DNA from: Gaoshiqia hydrogeniformans
GTDB lineage: Bacteria; Bacteroidota; Bacteroidia; Bacteroidales; Prolixibacteraceae
DNA length: 64,000 nt
Assembly (NCBI RefSeq): GCF_049347105.1
Contig: NZ_CP186334.1
Coordinates: 4,526,001 to 4,590,000 of the forward strand
Reading direction: 5' to 3'
Part shown: piece by piece, positions 43,750-52,244 of the stretch
How the letters are laid out: every line of letters starts with the position of its first letter
Numbering within the stretch: the first letter of the stretch is position 1
Position numbers and translations under genes: made by a program
Notes under the pieces: generated by a model
Databases searched by the model: none
The model's input: only the letters and a program-made list of their open reading frames with translations
Told to the model about the DNA's origin: nothing

Positions 43750-44718
43750 ATGAAAAAAAGAAAGCTCCTGAATCGCATCCTGATCGTGGTCGCCCTGGCC
43801 ATTGCATTTATCATCGGTCGTGATTTTATGTTGAATCGTAGCGGTAAACACATCGAAAATCCATATGCCTTCGATATTCAGGAGTTTACGGTCGTCGATT
43901 CGTCAGAAGTGATTTACCGGGAAATCAGGGCTTTGCAACTACCGGTTGCCGAGCCGAAAGGAATCGCCTGCCAGGCCGGAACTTTCTACCTGATTGCAGA
44001 CAGTAGCCTGCTCATCTTAAATATTGAAGGGCATTTACTCAAACAAATCAGGCTGGACGATTCGCCTACCGCCATCGCCGTACACGAAAATATTTGGCTT
44101 GCCTTTAAAAACCAGGTGACCTGCCTCAGTCAGAACGGCGATGTGATCGATCGTTGGGACGATTACGGCCCAAGGTCGGTGATTACCTCGCTGGCTGTTT
44201 CCGGTCGCTATGTTTATGTTGCCGATGCCGGCAACCGGGTTGTTTATCAGTGTACTCACGAGGGGCAGCTGGTTCAGCGTATCGGCGAAAAGGATGAGCA
44301 GAAATCAGTACCCGGATTCATCATCCCAAGCCCTTATTTTGATATTGCCTTAAGTGAGGAAGGTTTTTTGTGGGCCGTTGATCCCGGGCGTCACAGCCTG
44401 TTAAATTTTAATCCGGATGCTTCGCTGCGTACTTCATGGGCCAGGTCGTCGGTGAAAACCGATGGATTCAGCGGGTGCTGCAACCCGGCACACATGTTCG
44501 TTATGAATGACAATTCATTTATAACCAGTGAAAAAGGGATTGTTCGTGTGAAAAGGTATGATCAGCATGGGGAATATCGGGGTGTTGTGGCGGCCCCCGA
44601 TATGTTTGATTCGAACTCGGCCGCTCCGGATGTCTGTGCTGACGAAGAAGGACGCGTGTTTTTGCTCGATTTCAGCCGGAAACAGCTGCGGATCTTTGAA
44701 CCAAAAATCGATGAATGA
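43750..44718 (+). CDS. NHL/six-bladed propeller protein, membrane-anchored, with FSGCCNP motif
   Basis: The 322-residue protein has an N-terminal anchor (LLNRILIVVALAIAFIIGRDFML). The rest reads as an NHL-type propeller: IACQAGTFYLIADSSLLIL, SGRYVYVADAGNRVVYQ and EEGFLWAVDPGRHSLLNF. A double Cys in DGFSGCCNPAHMFVMN lies near residue 240 and could bind metal or form a disulfide. It follows propeller 3 by 41 bases, and its stop overlaps the start of the next gene (ATGATG over TGA). It is probably part of the same periplasmic assembly. Confidence 0.8.
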   Translation: MKKRKLLNRILIVVALAIAFIIGRDFMLNRSGKHIENPYAFDIQEFTVVDSSEVIYREIRALQLPVAEPKGIACQAGTFYLIADSSLLILNIEGHLLKQIRLDDSPTAIAVHENIWLAFKNQVTCLSQNGDVIDRWDDYGPRSVITSLAVSGRYVYVADAGNRVVYQCTHEGQLVQRIGEKDEQKSVPGFIIPSPYFDIALSEEGFLWAVDPGRHSLLNFNPDASLRTSWARSSVKTDGFSGCCNPAHMFVMNDNSFITSEKGIVRVKRYDQHGEYRGVVAAPDMFDSNSAAPDVCADEEGRVFLLDFSRKQLRIFEPKIDE

Positions 44719-44912
44719 TGAATAGAAAAGCATTTTTACAAACAGGATTCCGGCTTGGCATTTTAACGCTGATCACCGGGGGAGCGCTGTTGCTGGCCAG
44801 GCAGAACCGCATTGACTTTAAATGCACTGCCGACGAACGCTGCAAATCCTGCTCGAAATTTACTGCCTGTGATTTGGATAAAGCCCGACAAACCCGAAAG
44901 AATGAAAGATAA
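44715..44912 (+). CDS. Small Cys-rich membrane-anchored protein
   Basis: The 65-residue protein begins MMNRKAFLQTGFRLGILTLITGGALLLA, a signal-anchor with a single Arg before KAF, so not a strict Tat signal. The tail carries the spaced cysteines CTADERCKSCSKFTAC (C-x5-C-x2-C-x5-C, residues about 37-52), enough for an iron-sulfur cluster or metal site. It overlaps the NHL gene by four bases at the start and the ferredoxin gene by eleven at the end, so it is translationally coupled to both. The coupling and the Cys pattern make it a real gene despite its length. Confidence 0.75.
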   Translation: MMNRKAFLQTGFRLGILTLITGGALLLARQNRIDFKCTADERCKSCSKFTACDLDKARQTRKNER

Positions 44913-45498
44913 ATTGCTTCATAAAAAGACTGACCGGAGGGAATTCATTCAAAAAGGAATGCGCCTGACTTTGGGCTTGTCTTTGGCCGGTATCGCCGGA
45001 GCAGCCGCCCTGAAGGCTTCAGCCGACGATTACGTTTGGCAGATCGACCCCTTCAAATGTATTTTTTGCGGACGTTGTGCCGATTATTGTGTAGTTACCC
45101 CTTCGGCTGTAAAATGCGTACATGCCTACGAACTTTGCGGTTATTGTGATTTGTGCGGGGGCTACCTTAAACCCGATGCAAATGCCCTGTCAACGGCTGC
45201 CGAAAATCAGCTTTGTCCAACTTCGGCCATCCGGCGAAAATTTGTGGAAGATCCGTATTTTGAATATGAAATCGATGAAGATTTATGTATTGGTTGCGCG
45301 AAATGCGTGGAGGGATGCACCTCTTTCGGAAACGGATCGTTGCATTTGCAGGTTCGCCACGACCTGTGTGTAAACTGTAATGCGTGTTCCATTGCCCGCG
45401 TTTGTCCGGCAGACGCCTTTCAGCGGGTTCCGGCCTCAAACCCGTACCGGATAAAAGGCGATTTCGTGGCCGGAACCGGCGAATCAAATCCAACTTAA
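44902..45498 (+). CDS. Tat-exported polyferredoxin (NapG-like)
   Basis: From ATG 44902 the protein has 198 residues. The N-terminus TDRREFIQKGMRLTLGLSLAG is a twin-arginine signal, so it is folded with its clusters and exported. Several [4Fe-4S] motifs follow: CIFCGRCADYC, a CGYCDLCGG pair, CIGCAKCVEGC, and CVNCNACSIARVC with isolated Cys-Pro partners. This is the layout of NapG-type quinol-dehydrogenase partners. The frame is open 90 bases further up, but that part overlaps the small Cys protein in another frame and lacks a start context. A NapH-like membrane gene follows immediately. Confidence 0.88.
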   Translation: MKDKLLHKKTDRREFIQKGMRLTLGLSLAGIAGAAALKASADDYVWQIDPFKCIFCGRCADYCVVTPSAVKCVHAYELCGYCDLCGGYLKPDANALSTAAENQLCPTSAIRRKFVEDPYFEYEIDEDLCIGCAKCVEGCTSFGNGSLHLQVRHDLCVNCNACSIARVCPADAFQRVPASNPYRIKGDFVAGTGESNPT

Positions 45499-45509
45499 CA
45501 GTGAAAGGC

Positions 45510-46763
45510 ATGAATTGGATGAACAAAATAAGCTTCTCTTTATCAGCTTTTTTGCTGAGTATTCCTGCGCTGGCGCAGCAACGGTTTCCAAAACCGGAAT
45601 TTGAAACCGGCTATGTGCAGCCGCCAACATCTCAGCCCTTGCCCCGGGCGGTTTTCCTGGAATACCTGGATGTATTTATCCTGATGGCGGCGCTGGCTGT
45701 TGCCACCTGGTTTGTCTTGAAAAAACGATCGCGAAGAGGCGTTTTCTGGACTTCGGTTTTTTCGTTGCTCTATTTTGGATTTTACCGCGAAGGATGCATC
45801 TGTTCCGTTGGGTCCATTCAGAACATAACACTTGCCTTATTTGATCCTGCCTATGTGTTGCCGTTTACCGCCTTGCTGTTCTTTGCAATCCCGCTCGTCG
45901 TTGCCTTATTTTACGGGCGAACTTTTTGTGCGGCTGTTTGCCCGCTTGGCGCGATCCAGGATCTGGTGGCTTTCCGGCCCGTCGAATTGCCCAAATGGGT
46001 ACAAAAGGTTTTGGGGATCACTCCGTACTTGTATTTGGGGCTGGCTGTTTTGTACGCCGCCACCAAATCCGAGTTTCTGATCTGTCGCTACGATCCCTTT
46101 GTTGGTTTATTCCGTTTCGATGCGGAGTTTCAAATGCTGCTGTTGGGCGGTTTATTCCTGTTGGCAGGTATCTTTGTTGCCCGTCCGTACTGTCGCTTTT
46201 TTTGTCCGTACGGCGTGTTGCTGGGCTGGATGTCCGGCTTTTCCAAAAATCACATGACCATTACCCCAACCAACTGCATACAATGTAAGCTGTGCGCCAA
46301 TTCCTGCCCGTACGGAGCCATTAACGAACCGGTCGAAGAAAAAGGGAACCGCCGTTCCAACGTTCAGCGACTGATGACATATCTGCTGTTTGTTCCGTTG
46401 TGGATGGGTATTGGCGGCCTGGCCGGCTCAATGATGCATGTACCGCTGGCCAAGTTCAATTCAACGGTTTACCTGGCCGAACAGTTGGTGCAACACCCGG
46501 AGTTGAAACAGGATCATAACAACCTGGATGTACGGGCCTTTATGCAGTCGGGAAAAACGATGGAACAACTCGTGACCGAGGCCAAAGAGGTCAGGAGCCA
46601 ATTTTATTGGGGAGGCTGGATCCTGGGAATTTTTATGGGACTCGTCGTCGGATTGACCCTGGTGAAATTGTCATCGCACCGAAACCGAAACGATTACGAA
46701 CCCGATAAAATAAATTGTTTAAGCTGCGGACGATGTATGGATTATTGTCCGGTGAAGAAATAA
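45510..46763 (+). CDS. NapH/NosR-like membrane 4Fe-4S protein
   Basis: The 417-residue protein starts at ATG 45510 (a GTG nine bases upstream, at 45501, would also work). A signal-like helix (SFSLSAFLLSIPALAQQ) is followed by four to five membrane helices. Between them lie the Cys motifs CICSVGSIQN, TFCAAVCPLGAIQD and RFFCPYGVLLGW typical of NapH and NosR. Soluble [4Fe-4S] motifs CIQCKLCANSCPYGA and, at the very end, CLSCGRCMDYCPVKK complete it. NapH-type proteins take electrons from menaquinol and pass them to a NapG partner, which is encoded just before. The terminal 4Fe-4S motif and a helical insert before the last membrane helix are additions relative to plain NapH. Confidence 0.88.
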   Translation: MNWMNKISFSLSAFLLSIPALAQQRFPKPEFETGYVQPPTSQPLPRAVFLEYLDVFILMAALAVATWFVLKKRSRRGVFWTSVFSLLYFGFYREGCICSVGSIQNITLALFDPAYVLPFTALLFFAIPLVVALFYGRTFCAAVCPLGAIQDLVAFRPVELPKWVQKVLGITPYLYLGLAVLYAATKSEFLICRYDPFVGLFRFDAEFQMLLLGGLFLLAGIFVARPYCRFFCPYGVLLGWMSGFSKNHMTITPTNCIQCKLCANSCPYGAINEPVEEKGNRRSNVQRLMTYLLFVPLWMGIGGLAGSMMHVPLAKFNSTVYLAEQLVQHPELKQDHNNLDVRAFMQSGKTMEQLVTEAKEVRSQFYWGGWILGIFMGLVVGLTLVKLSSHRNRNDYEPDKINCLSCGRCMDYCPVKK

Positions 46764-46767
46764 TACG

Positions 46768-48606
46768 ATGAAAATAAACATGGACCCAAAAGATAAAATG
46801 ACCCTGGCCGGCCGGATTGCCTGGATTGCCGCTGTTTTTAGCCTGGTGATGAGTGTGATGCTCATTTTCAATTACATTCAGCTCAAGTCGGTCGATCCGC
46901 TGGAAACCCCGGCTTTAAAGTCGCTGGTAGACCAATTGCGACAGAATCCGCAGGATGAGATGCTGAAAGAAAATATCCGCGCGCTCGACCTGATGATCCG
47001 TAAAGCTTATTTTACCAGTTTGCGGCAAATTCGGACCGGATCATGGTTGCTCGTGGTAAGCGTATTGGTATTGGTGTTGGCTGTCCGCTACCAAAAATCG
47101 CTTCGCCCGGGCCTGGAAGAATTGGAACGTATTGAAAAAAATCCGTTTTTGGACAAACAACAGGAGCGTAAATGGTTAATTTATTCGGGCGGCGGTTTGT
47201 TTATTCTGGCTTTGTTATCCGGCTTTTTCTCCGAAAATATACTTAACCGGTATGAAACACCGGGGCAGAACGATCAGCAGGTAGCATCGGCGGTGGAAAT
47301 TATTGCCGTTCAGCCGGTTCAGGATGAGCCTGAGCAGACTGAGGAAGTTGCAGATACAGAGCAGCTTGAAAATCAAGAAGCAGCAGCAGAAACTGAAGCA
47401 CTTTCGCCTGTTGCCGAAGAGAAAGCTCCGGCAGCGACAACTCTTCCGTCCAAAGAGCAAATCAGAAAAAATTACCCGTTTTTCAGGGGACCGGAGGGAA
47501 CGGGTTTAAGCTATAAAACCGGCGTTCCTGAAAAATGGAATACAGAAACCGGCGAAAATATTTTATGGAAGGTTAAAATTCCCCGAAAAGGTTATAGTTC
47601 GCCGATTATTTGGGGAGATCGGTTGTTTTTAACCGGAGCCGATGAAACAGCCCGCACCGTTTATTGTTATGATAAAAATAACGGCAAACTCCTCTGGGAG
47701 GCCAATGCCGATCAAATTACCGGATCGCCTGCAAAAATGCCTAAAGTAACCGAAGATACAGGCCTGGCAGCGCCAAGCATGGCCACCAACGGGCATGCCG
47801 TTTTTGCCTTGTTCGGAACAGGTGATGTTATTTCGCTGAATATGAGCGGAAAACGTCTTTGGGCAAAAAACCTGGGCGTGCCGGATAATCATTACGGGCA
47901 TTCATCGTCACTCATCATTTACAAAGATAAGCTGCTGGTGCAATACGATACCAACCGTGGAGCCAAGGTAATGGCCCTGGCAATGGCCGATGGCTCCGTA
48001 AAATGGGAAACGCCGAGGAATGTTAAGATTTCGTGGGCCTCGCCGGTGTTGGTAAATACAGGCAGCCGCGATGAATTGATCCTGACCGGAGAACCCCTCG
48101 TGGCGGGATATGACCCTGAAACCGGGAAAGAATTGTGGAGCGTAAACTGCATGATGGGCGAAGTTGGTCCGTCGGTGGGCTATACCGACGGGATTGTTTT
48201 TGCTGCGAACGAGTATGCAACCCTGGCGGCAATTAAGCTGGGAGCACAGCCCGAAGTGATCTGGGAAGAAGATGAATACCTGCCCGAGGTTGCCAGTCCG
48301 TTAGCTGCGAATGGCCTGTTAATCGTGGGAACCAGCTACGGCATGGTTGCCTGTTACGATGCGCTGAACGGTACGAAATACTGGGAACAGGAATTTAGCA
48401 GCGGCATTTACGCCTCGCCTGTATATGCCGATGGGAAGGTATATGTGATGGACATGGGCGGAACCATGCATGTGATGAAGATGGCCAAAGAATACCAACT
48501 GATCGCTGAGTCGAAATTGGGAGAAAAAACCGTATGTTCGCCTGTTTTTGCCGACGGCAGAATGTATTTGCGCGGCTTCAGTAATTTGTATTGTATCGGA
48601 AAATGA
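46768..48606 (+). CDS. PQQ-like beta-propeller protein with three-helix membrane domain (propeller 4)
   Basis: The 612-residue protein starts four bases after the NapH-like stop. Residues 1-160 contain three membrane helices (IAWIAAVFSLVMSVMLIFNY; SWLLVVSVLVLVLAV; GGGLFILALLSGFF) and an intervening amphipathic helix. Residues about 170-225 are a Glu/Ala/Pro-rich flexible linker. The propeller begins YPFFRGPEGTGLSY and has blades such as YDKNNGKLLWEAN and YDPETGKELWSVN. The linker would let the propeller reach into the periplasm from a membrane base beside the NapH-like protein. The stop overlaps the next start as ATGA. Confidence 0.87.
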   Translation: MKINMDPKDKMTLAGRIAWIAAVFSLVMSVMLIFNYIQLKSVDPLETPALKSLVDQLRQNPQDEMLKENIRALDLMIRKAYFTSLRQIRTGSWLLVVSVLVLVLAVRYQKSLRPGLEELERIEKNPFLDKQQERKWLIYSGGGLFILALLSGFFSENILNRYETPGQNDQQVASAVEIIAVQPVQDEPEQTEEVADTEQLENQEAAAETEALSPVAEEKAPAATTLPSKEQIRKNYPFFRGPEGTGLSYKTGVPEKWNTETGENILWKVKIPRKGYSSPIIWGDRLFLTGADETARTVYCYDKNNGKLLWEANADQITGSPAKMPKVTEDTGLAAPSMATNGHAVFALFGTGDVISLNMSGKRLWAKNLGVPDNHYGHSSSLIIYKDKLLVQYDTNRGAKVMALAMADGSVKWETPRNVKISWASPVLVNTGSRDELILTGEPLVAGYDPETGKELWSVNCMMGEVGPSVGYTDGIVFAANEYATLAAIKLGAQPEVIWEEDEYLPEVASPLAANGLLIVGTSYGMVACYDALNGTKYWEQEFSSGIYASPVYADGKVYVMDMGGTMHVMKMAKEYQLIAESKLGEKTVCSPVFADGRMYLRGFSNLYCIGK

Positions 48607-50966
48607 ATGAGATGACAGAAGAAATACAGGATATATTCAGCCGGGTTGACGAAATTGTCAGGCAAAAAGGGACGACAAAAAAATCGGTCATCCCCATTCT
48701 GCAATCGATCCAGAATACATTCAATTATTTGCCCGAAGAGGCCTTGCGCCGGGTGTGCGAAACAACAGAAATCACCCCTGAAAATATCACGGGAGTGGCA
48801 ACTTTCTATTCCCAGTTTCGGCTGAAGCCGGCCGGTCAGCACCTGATCAAAGTATGCGTGGGAACTGCTTGTCATGTAAAGGGGGCCATGCAGGTATACG
48901 ACGCCTTTAAACGGCACTTCAATTTACCGCCTCATGAAGAAACGGATATCTCGGGAAAATACACCCTCGAAAAAGTTTCCTGCCTGGGCTGTTGTACCCT
49001 GGCCCCGGTGGTTCAGATTGATGATGTGACTTACGGTCATGTGACTACTGACAAAGTTGAATCGGTGGTCATGGACTTTGAAAGCCAGATTGGTAAAACC
49101 GGGAAGAAAAGCAAATTCAGGAATGCCGATGGAAGTGAATTTCAGGGAGAAATACGGGTCGGACTGGGATCGTGTTGCGTGGCCAGCGGAAGTCAGGAAG
49201 TAAAAAATGAGATTGAGAAAACGATTGCTGGCACCGGCATTCACCTGCACCTGAAAAATGTGGGATGCGTGGGGATGTGCCACCAGGTTCCCCTGGTGGA
49301 GATTATCGACGAAGAAAAGAAGAGTACCTTGTACGCGAAAGTAAAACCCAATGAGATATCCGATATCATCCATACCCATTTCAAGCCGAAAGGATTGCTG
49401 GACCGGATTAAAACTTCTGCCTATCATTTTCTCGAAAATGTTCAGACCGATGCTGTTTGGGAAGGCGTTGACCGCTATGCCCTTGATGTTCGTGACGAGA
49501 TGGTTTCCAATTTTCTTGACCGGCAGATTTCCATTGCTACCGAACACCGGGGCGTGATTAATCCGCTGGATATGGACGAGTACCGCAGCTATGGCGGGTT
49601 TGAGGCCTTGCAAAAAGCTTTGCAAACGGATCGTCATCAACTGATTCTGAAAATTAAAGACAGCGGCTTGCGTGGCCGTGGAGGCGCCGGATTCCTGACC
49701 GGCCTGAAATGGGAACTGGTTGAAAAAGAAAAAAGCGAAAAGAAATACCTGATCTGCAACGGCGACGAAGGCGATCCCGGTGCGTTTATGGACCGGATGC
49801 TGCTCGAATCGTATCCTTACCGGGTAATCGAAGGAATGCTGGTGGCAGCATGGGCCATCCAGGCAACCGACGGTTATTTTTATATCCGCGCCGAATATCC
49901 GCTGGCGGTTACCCGCATCAGGCAGGCCCTGATCAATTGCCGCGAACAGAATTTGCTTGGAGAGAATATCCTCGGTTCGGGTTTTAACTTTGACATTCAG
50001 ATTTACGAAGGCGCAGGCGCTTTTGTGTGCGGCGAAGAAACAGCCCTAATGACTTCGATTGAAGGAAACCGCGGGTTCCCCACCATCCGTCCGCCGTTTC
50101 CGGCCCAAAAGGGCTTGTGGGGTTATCCAACTTTAATCAACAATACCGAAACGTTTGCACAGGTTTCGTACATCATCCGGAAGGGTGAAGGGCATTTCAG
50201 CGCGATCGGGACTGAAAATTCGAAGGGAACCAAAGTATTTTCACTGGCCGGCAAGGTTAACCGCGGCGGTTTAATCGAAGTGCCTATGGGAATTACCATC
50301 CGCCAGATTGTGGAAGAAATAGGCGGCGGCGTGCAAAACGGTAAACAGTTTAAAGCAGTACAGGTGGGTGGCCCCTCGGGAGGCTGCATCCCGGCGTCGC
50401 TCTACGATACGCCGATTGATTACCATTCGCTGCTTGAAGTGGGGGCCATGATGGGCTCCGGCGGTCTCGTGGTACTCGATGAAGACGATTGTATGGTTGA
50501 TATTGCCCGCTACTTCCTGTCGTTCACCCAAAATGAATCGTGTGGAAAATGTACCTTCTGCCGGGTTGGTACCAAACGCATGCTCGATATCCTGAATAAA
50601 ATAACTACCGGGAAAGGGACAAAACAAGATTTGGATGAGCTGAAATACCTGGCCGAATGGACTAAAAAAGGGAGCTTGTGCAACCTGGGTAAATCGGCGC
50701 CCAACCCGATCTTAACCACCCTGCGTTATTTTTACGATGAGTATGAAGCGCATATCGAAGGGCGTTGCCCCTCGGGGAAATGCACGGAAATGATCACTTA
50801 TTCCATCACCGATGACTGTATCGGTTGTACCAAATGCGCCCAGAAATGTCCGGTGGATGCCATCAAATTCGAGCCGCATAAAAAACATACCATCCATACA
50901 GACCTGTGCATTAAATGCGACGCCTGCCGCCCGGTTTGCCCGGTTGATGCGGTGATTGTGAGATAA
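48603..50966 (+). CDS. Fused NuoE-NuoF / HydC-HydB-like NADH-oxidising iron-sulfur flavoprotein
   Basis: The protein has 787 residues from ATG 48603, which overlaps the preceding stop. Domain order: NuoE/thioredoxin-like [2Fe-2S] domain (1-165; Cys in KVCVGTACHVKG and VSCLGCCTLAP), a second thioredoxin-like [2Fe-2S] domain (180-265; LGSCCVAS and NVGCVGMCH), the NuoF FMN/NADH core (330-645; RGRGGAGF, NGDEGDPGAFMDR, GAGAFVCGEETALM), the N3-type cluster ESCGKCTFCRVGTKR with a later SLCNLG Cys, and two C-terminal [4Fe-4S] ferredoxin motifs (CIGCTKCAQKCPVDA, CIKCDACRPVCPVDA). This equals HydC plus HydB of bifurcating hydrogenases in one chain, but no hydrogenase gene is nearby. It should exchange electrons between NADH and ferredoxin-type centres in the cytoplasm. 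Confidence 0.93.
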   Translation: MNEMTEEIQDIFSRVDEIVRQKGTTKKSVIPILQSIQNTFNYLPEEALRRVCETTEITPENITGVATFYSQFRLKPAGQHLIKVCVGTACHVKGAMQVYDAFKRHFNLPPHEETDISGKYTLEKVSCLGCCTLAPVVQIDDVTYGHVTTDKVESVVMDFESQIGKTGKKSKFRNADGSEFQGEIRVGLGSCCVASGSQEVKNEIEKTIAGTGIHLHLKNVGCVGMCHQVPLVEIIDEEKKSTLYAKVKPNEISDIIHTHFKPKGLLDRIKTSAYHFLENVQTDAVWEGVDRYALDVRDEMVSNFLDRQISIATEHRGVINPLDMDEYRSYGGFEALQKALQTDRHQLILKIKDSGLRGRGGAGFLTGLKWELVEKEKSEKKYLICNGDEGDPGAFMDRMLLESYPYRVIEGMLVAAWAIQATDGYFYIRAEYPLAVTRIRQALINCREQNLLGENILGSGFNFDIQIYEGAGAFVCGEETALMTSIEGNRGFPTIRPPFPAQKGLWGYPTLINNTETFAQVSYIIRKGEGHFSAIGTENSKGTKVFSLAGKVNRGGLIEVPMGITIRQIVEEIGGGVQNGKQFKAVQVGGPSGGCIPASLYDTPIDYHSLLEVGAMMGSGGLVVLDEDDCMVDIARYFLSFTQNESCGKCTFCRVGTKRMLDILNKITTGKGTKQDLDELKYLAEWTKKGSLCNLGKSAPNPILTTLRYFYDEYEAHIEGRCPSGKCTEMITYSITDDCIGCTKCAQKCPVDAIKFEPHKKHTIHTDLCIKCDACRPVCPVDAVIVR

Positions 50967-51120
50967 CAAACGGAATATGATATGTTGTTGCTAACTATAA
51001 AATCAAATACAGATGAAAAGCTTTCGAAAACTGAAAATAAATCAACAGGCTGGTGATTTTGATATAAATGATCGTCATATACGCCTGGATTTAATTCGGT
51101 TCAGTAAAAAAAATATCGCT

Positions 51121-52200
51121 ATGAGATATTGGCTGTTCTTTCTGATTCTAACGTTATTTATACCCTGTACCGGAACCGCAGCAACTGATAGTTTGAAATA
51201 TGTTAATGCGACTACGCTTCCATTGATTGGCAAGGGTTTTTCGGATACTCAAAACCGGTATGAACGGTTACCTGCCCGTCTTGAAAACCAGACCCGGCCT
51301 CCGGTTTGGAATTTATCAAAGAATTGCAGTGGCCTGGCAATTCGTTTCCGAACCAATTCGTCAATCATTGCTGCCAAATGGGAAGTTACCGGAGATGTTT
51401 TTATGAATCATTTTACGATGACCGGTATCAAAGGGCTTGATTTGTATTGTCTGAAAAACGGTAAATGGCAGTTTGTTAATACCGCAAGGCCATCAGCGAA
51501 AGCAACAACAGCAGTAATCATTAAAAATATGGCGGAGACGGAAATGGAGTATATGCTGTATTTGCCGTTATACGATGGATTGGCGAATCTTGAAATTGGA
51601 GTTAACGCGAAATCAACAATTGGTCAACCCGAGGTTAATTCTCCCCGGGTCGGCCAGCCGGTGGTATTTTACGGCACCAGTATTACCCAGGGAGGTTGTG
51701 CCTCGAGAGCAGGCATGTCTTATCCAAATATTTTATCGCGTATGCTTAACCGAGATATTGTTAATCTGGGTTTCAGCGGCAACGGTCAGCTTGATTTGGA
51801 AGTTGCAGAAGCGATGGCAACCATTGAGGCTTCCTGTTTTGTCATCGACTGCCTGCCAAATGTGAGTATTGTCCAAATGAATGAAAAATATTCCCGTTTT
51901 TTGGAAATCATACGCGAAAAGAACCCGGATACGCCCATACTAATGGTTGAAACGATTCTTTTTCCGCATATGTATTTCGATCAGACCGTTTATACCTTGC
52001 TTCATGAAAAAAATAAAACCCTGGCCCGGATTTTTCAGGAGCAAAAAAACAAAGGGGACCGGAATATATACTACATGAAAGCCGCTAAACTGATTGGTGA
52101 TGACCAGGAAGCAACGGTTGACGGCGTTCATCTGACCGACCTGGGCTTCCAGAGAATCGCAGAGAATCTTTATCCGACAATCCGAAAATTAATCAAATAG
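51121..52200 (+). CDS. SGNH/GDSL-family hydrolase, secreted
   Basis: From ATG 51121 the protein has 359 residues with a Sec signal (MRYWLFFLILTLFIPCTGTAA). The frame is open to 51013 but the extra residues are polar and would bury the signal. Residues about 25-170 form an N-terminal beta domain typical of SGNH esterases of this group. The catalytic part has block I FYGTSITQGGCASRAG (Ser), block III-like LGFSGNGQLD and the C-terminal DGVHLTDLG with Asp-His. Such enzymes remove acetyl or other acyl groups from glycans. It separates the two halves of the NADH/FAD module and looks unrelated to it. Confidence 0.87.
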   Translation: MRYWLFFLILTLFIPCTGTAATDSLKYVNATTLPLIGKGFSDTQNRYERLPARLENQTRPPVWNLSKNCSGLAIRFRTNSSIIAAKWEVTGDVFMNHFTMTGIKGLDLYCLKNGKWQFVNTARPSAKATTAVIIKNMAETEMEYMLYLPLYDGLANLEIGVNAKSTIGQPEVNSPRVGQPVVFYGTSITQGGCASRAGMSYPNILSRMLNRDIVNLGFSGNGQLDLEVAEAMATIEASCFVIDCLPNVSIVQMNEKYSRFLEIIREKNPDTPILMVETILFPHMYFDQTVYTLLHEKNKTLARIFQEQKNKGDRNIYYMKAAKLIGDDQEATVDGVHLTDLGFQRIAENLYPTIRKLIK

Positions 52201-52244
52201 ATCATTCCGGATACGGATTGAATTTTTTTAAAGGCAACAGGTAC

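Noticed and set aside
45384..45509. Upstream extension of the NapH-like protein
   Set aside because: The extra 42 residues are Arg-rich, overlap the ferredoxin gene in another frame and would bury the signal helix.
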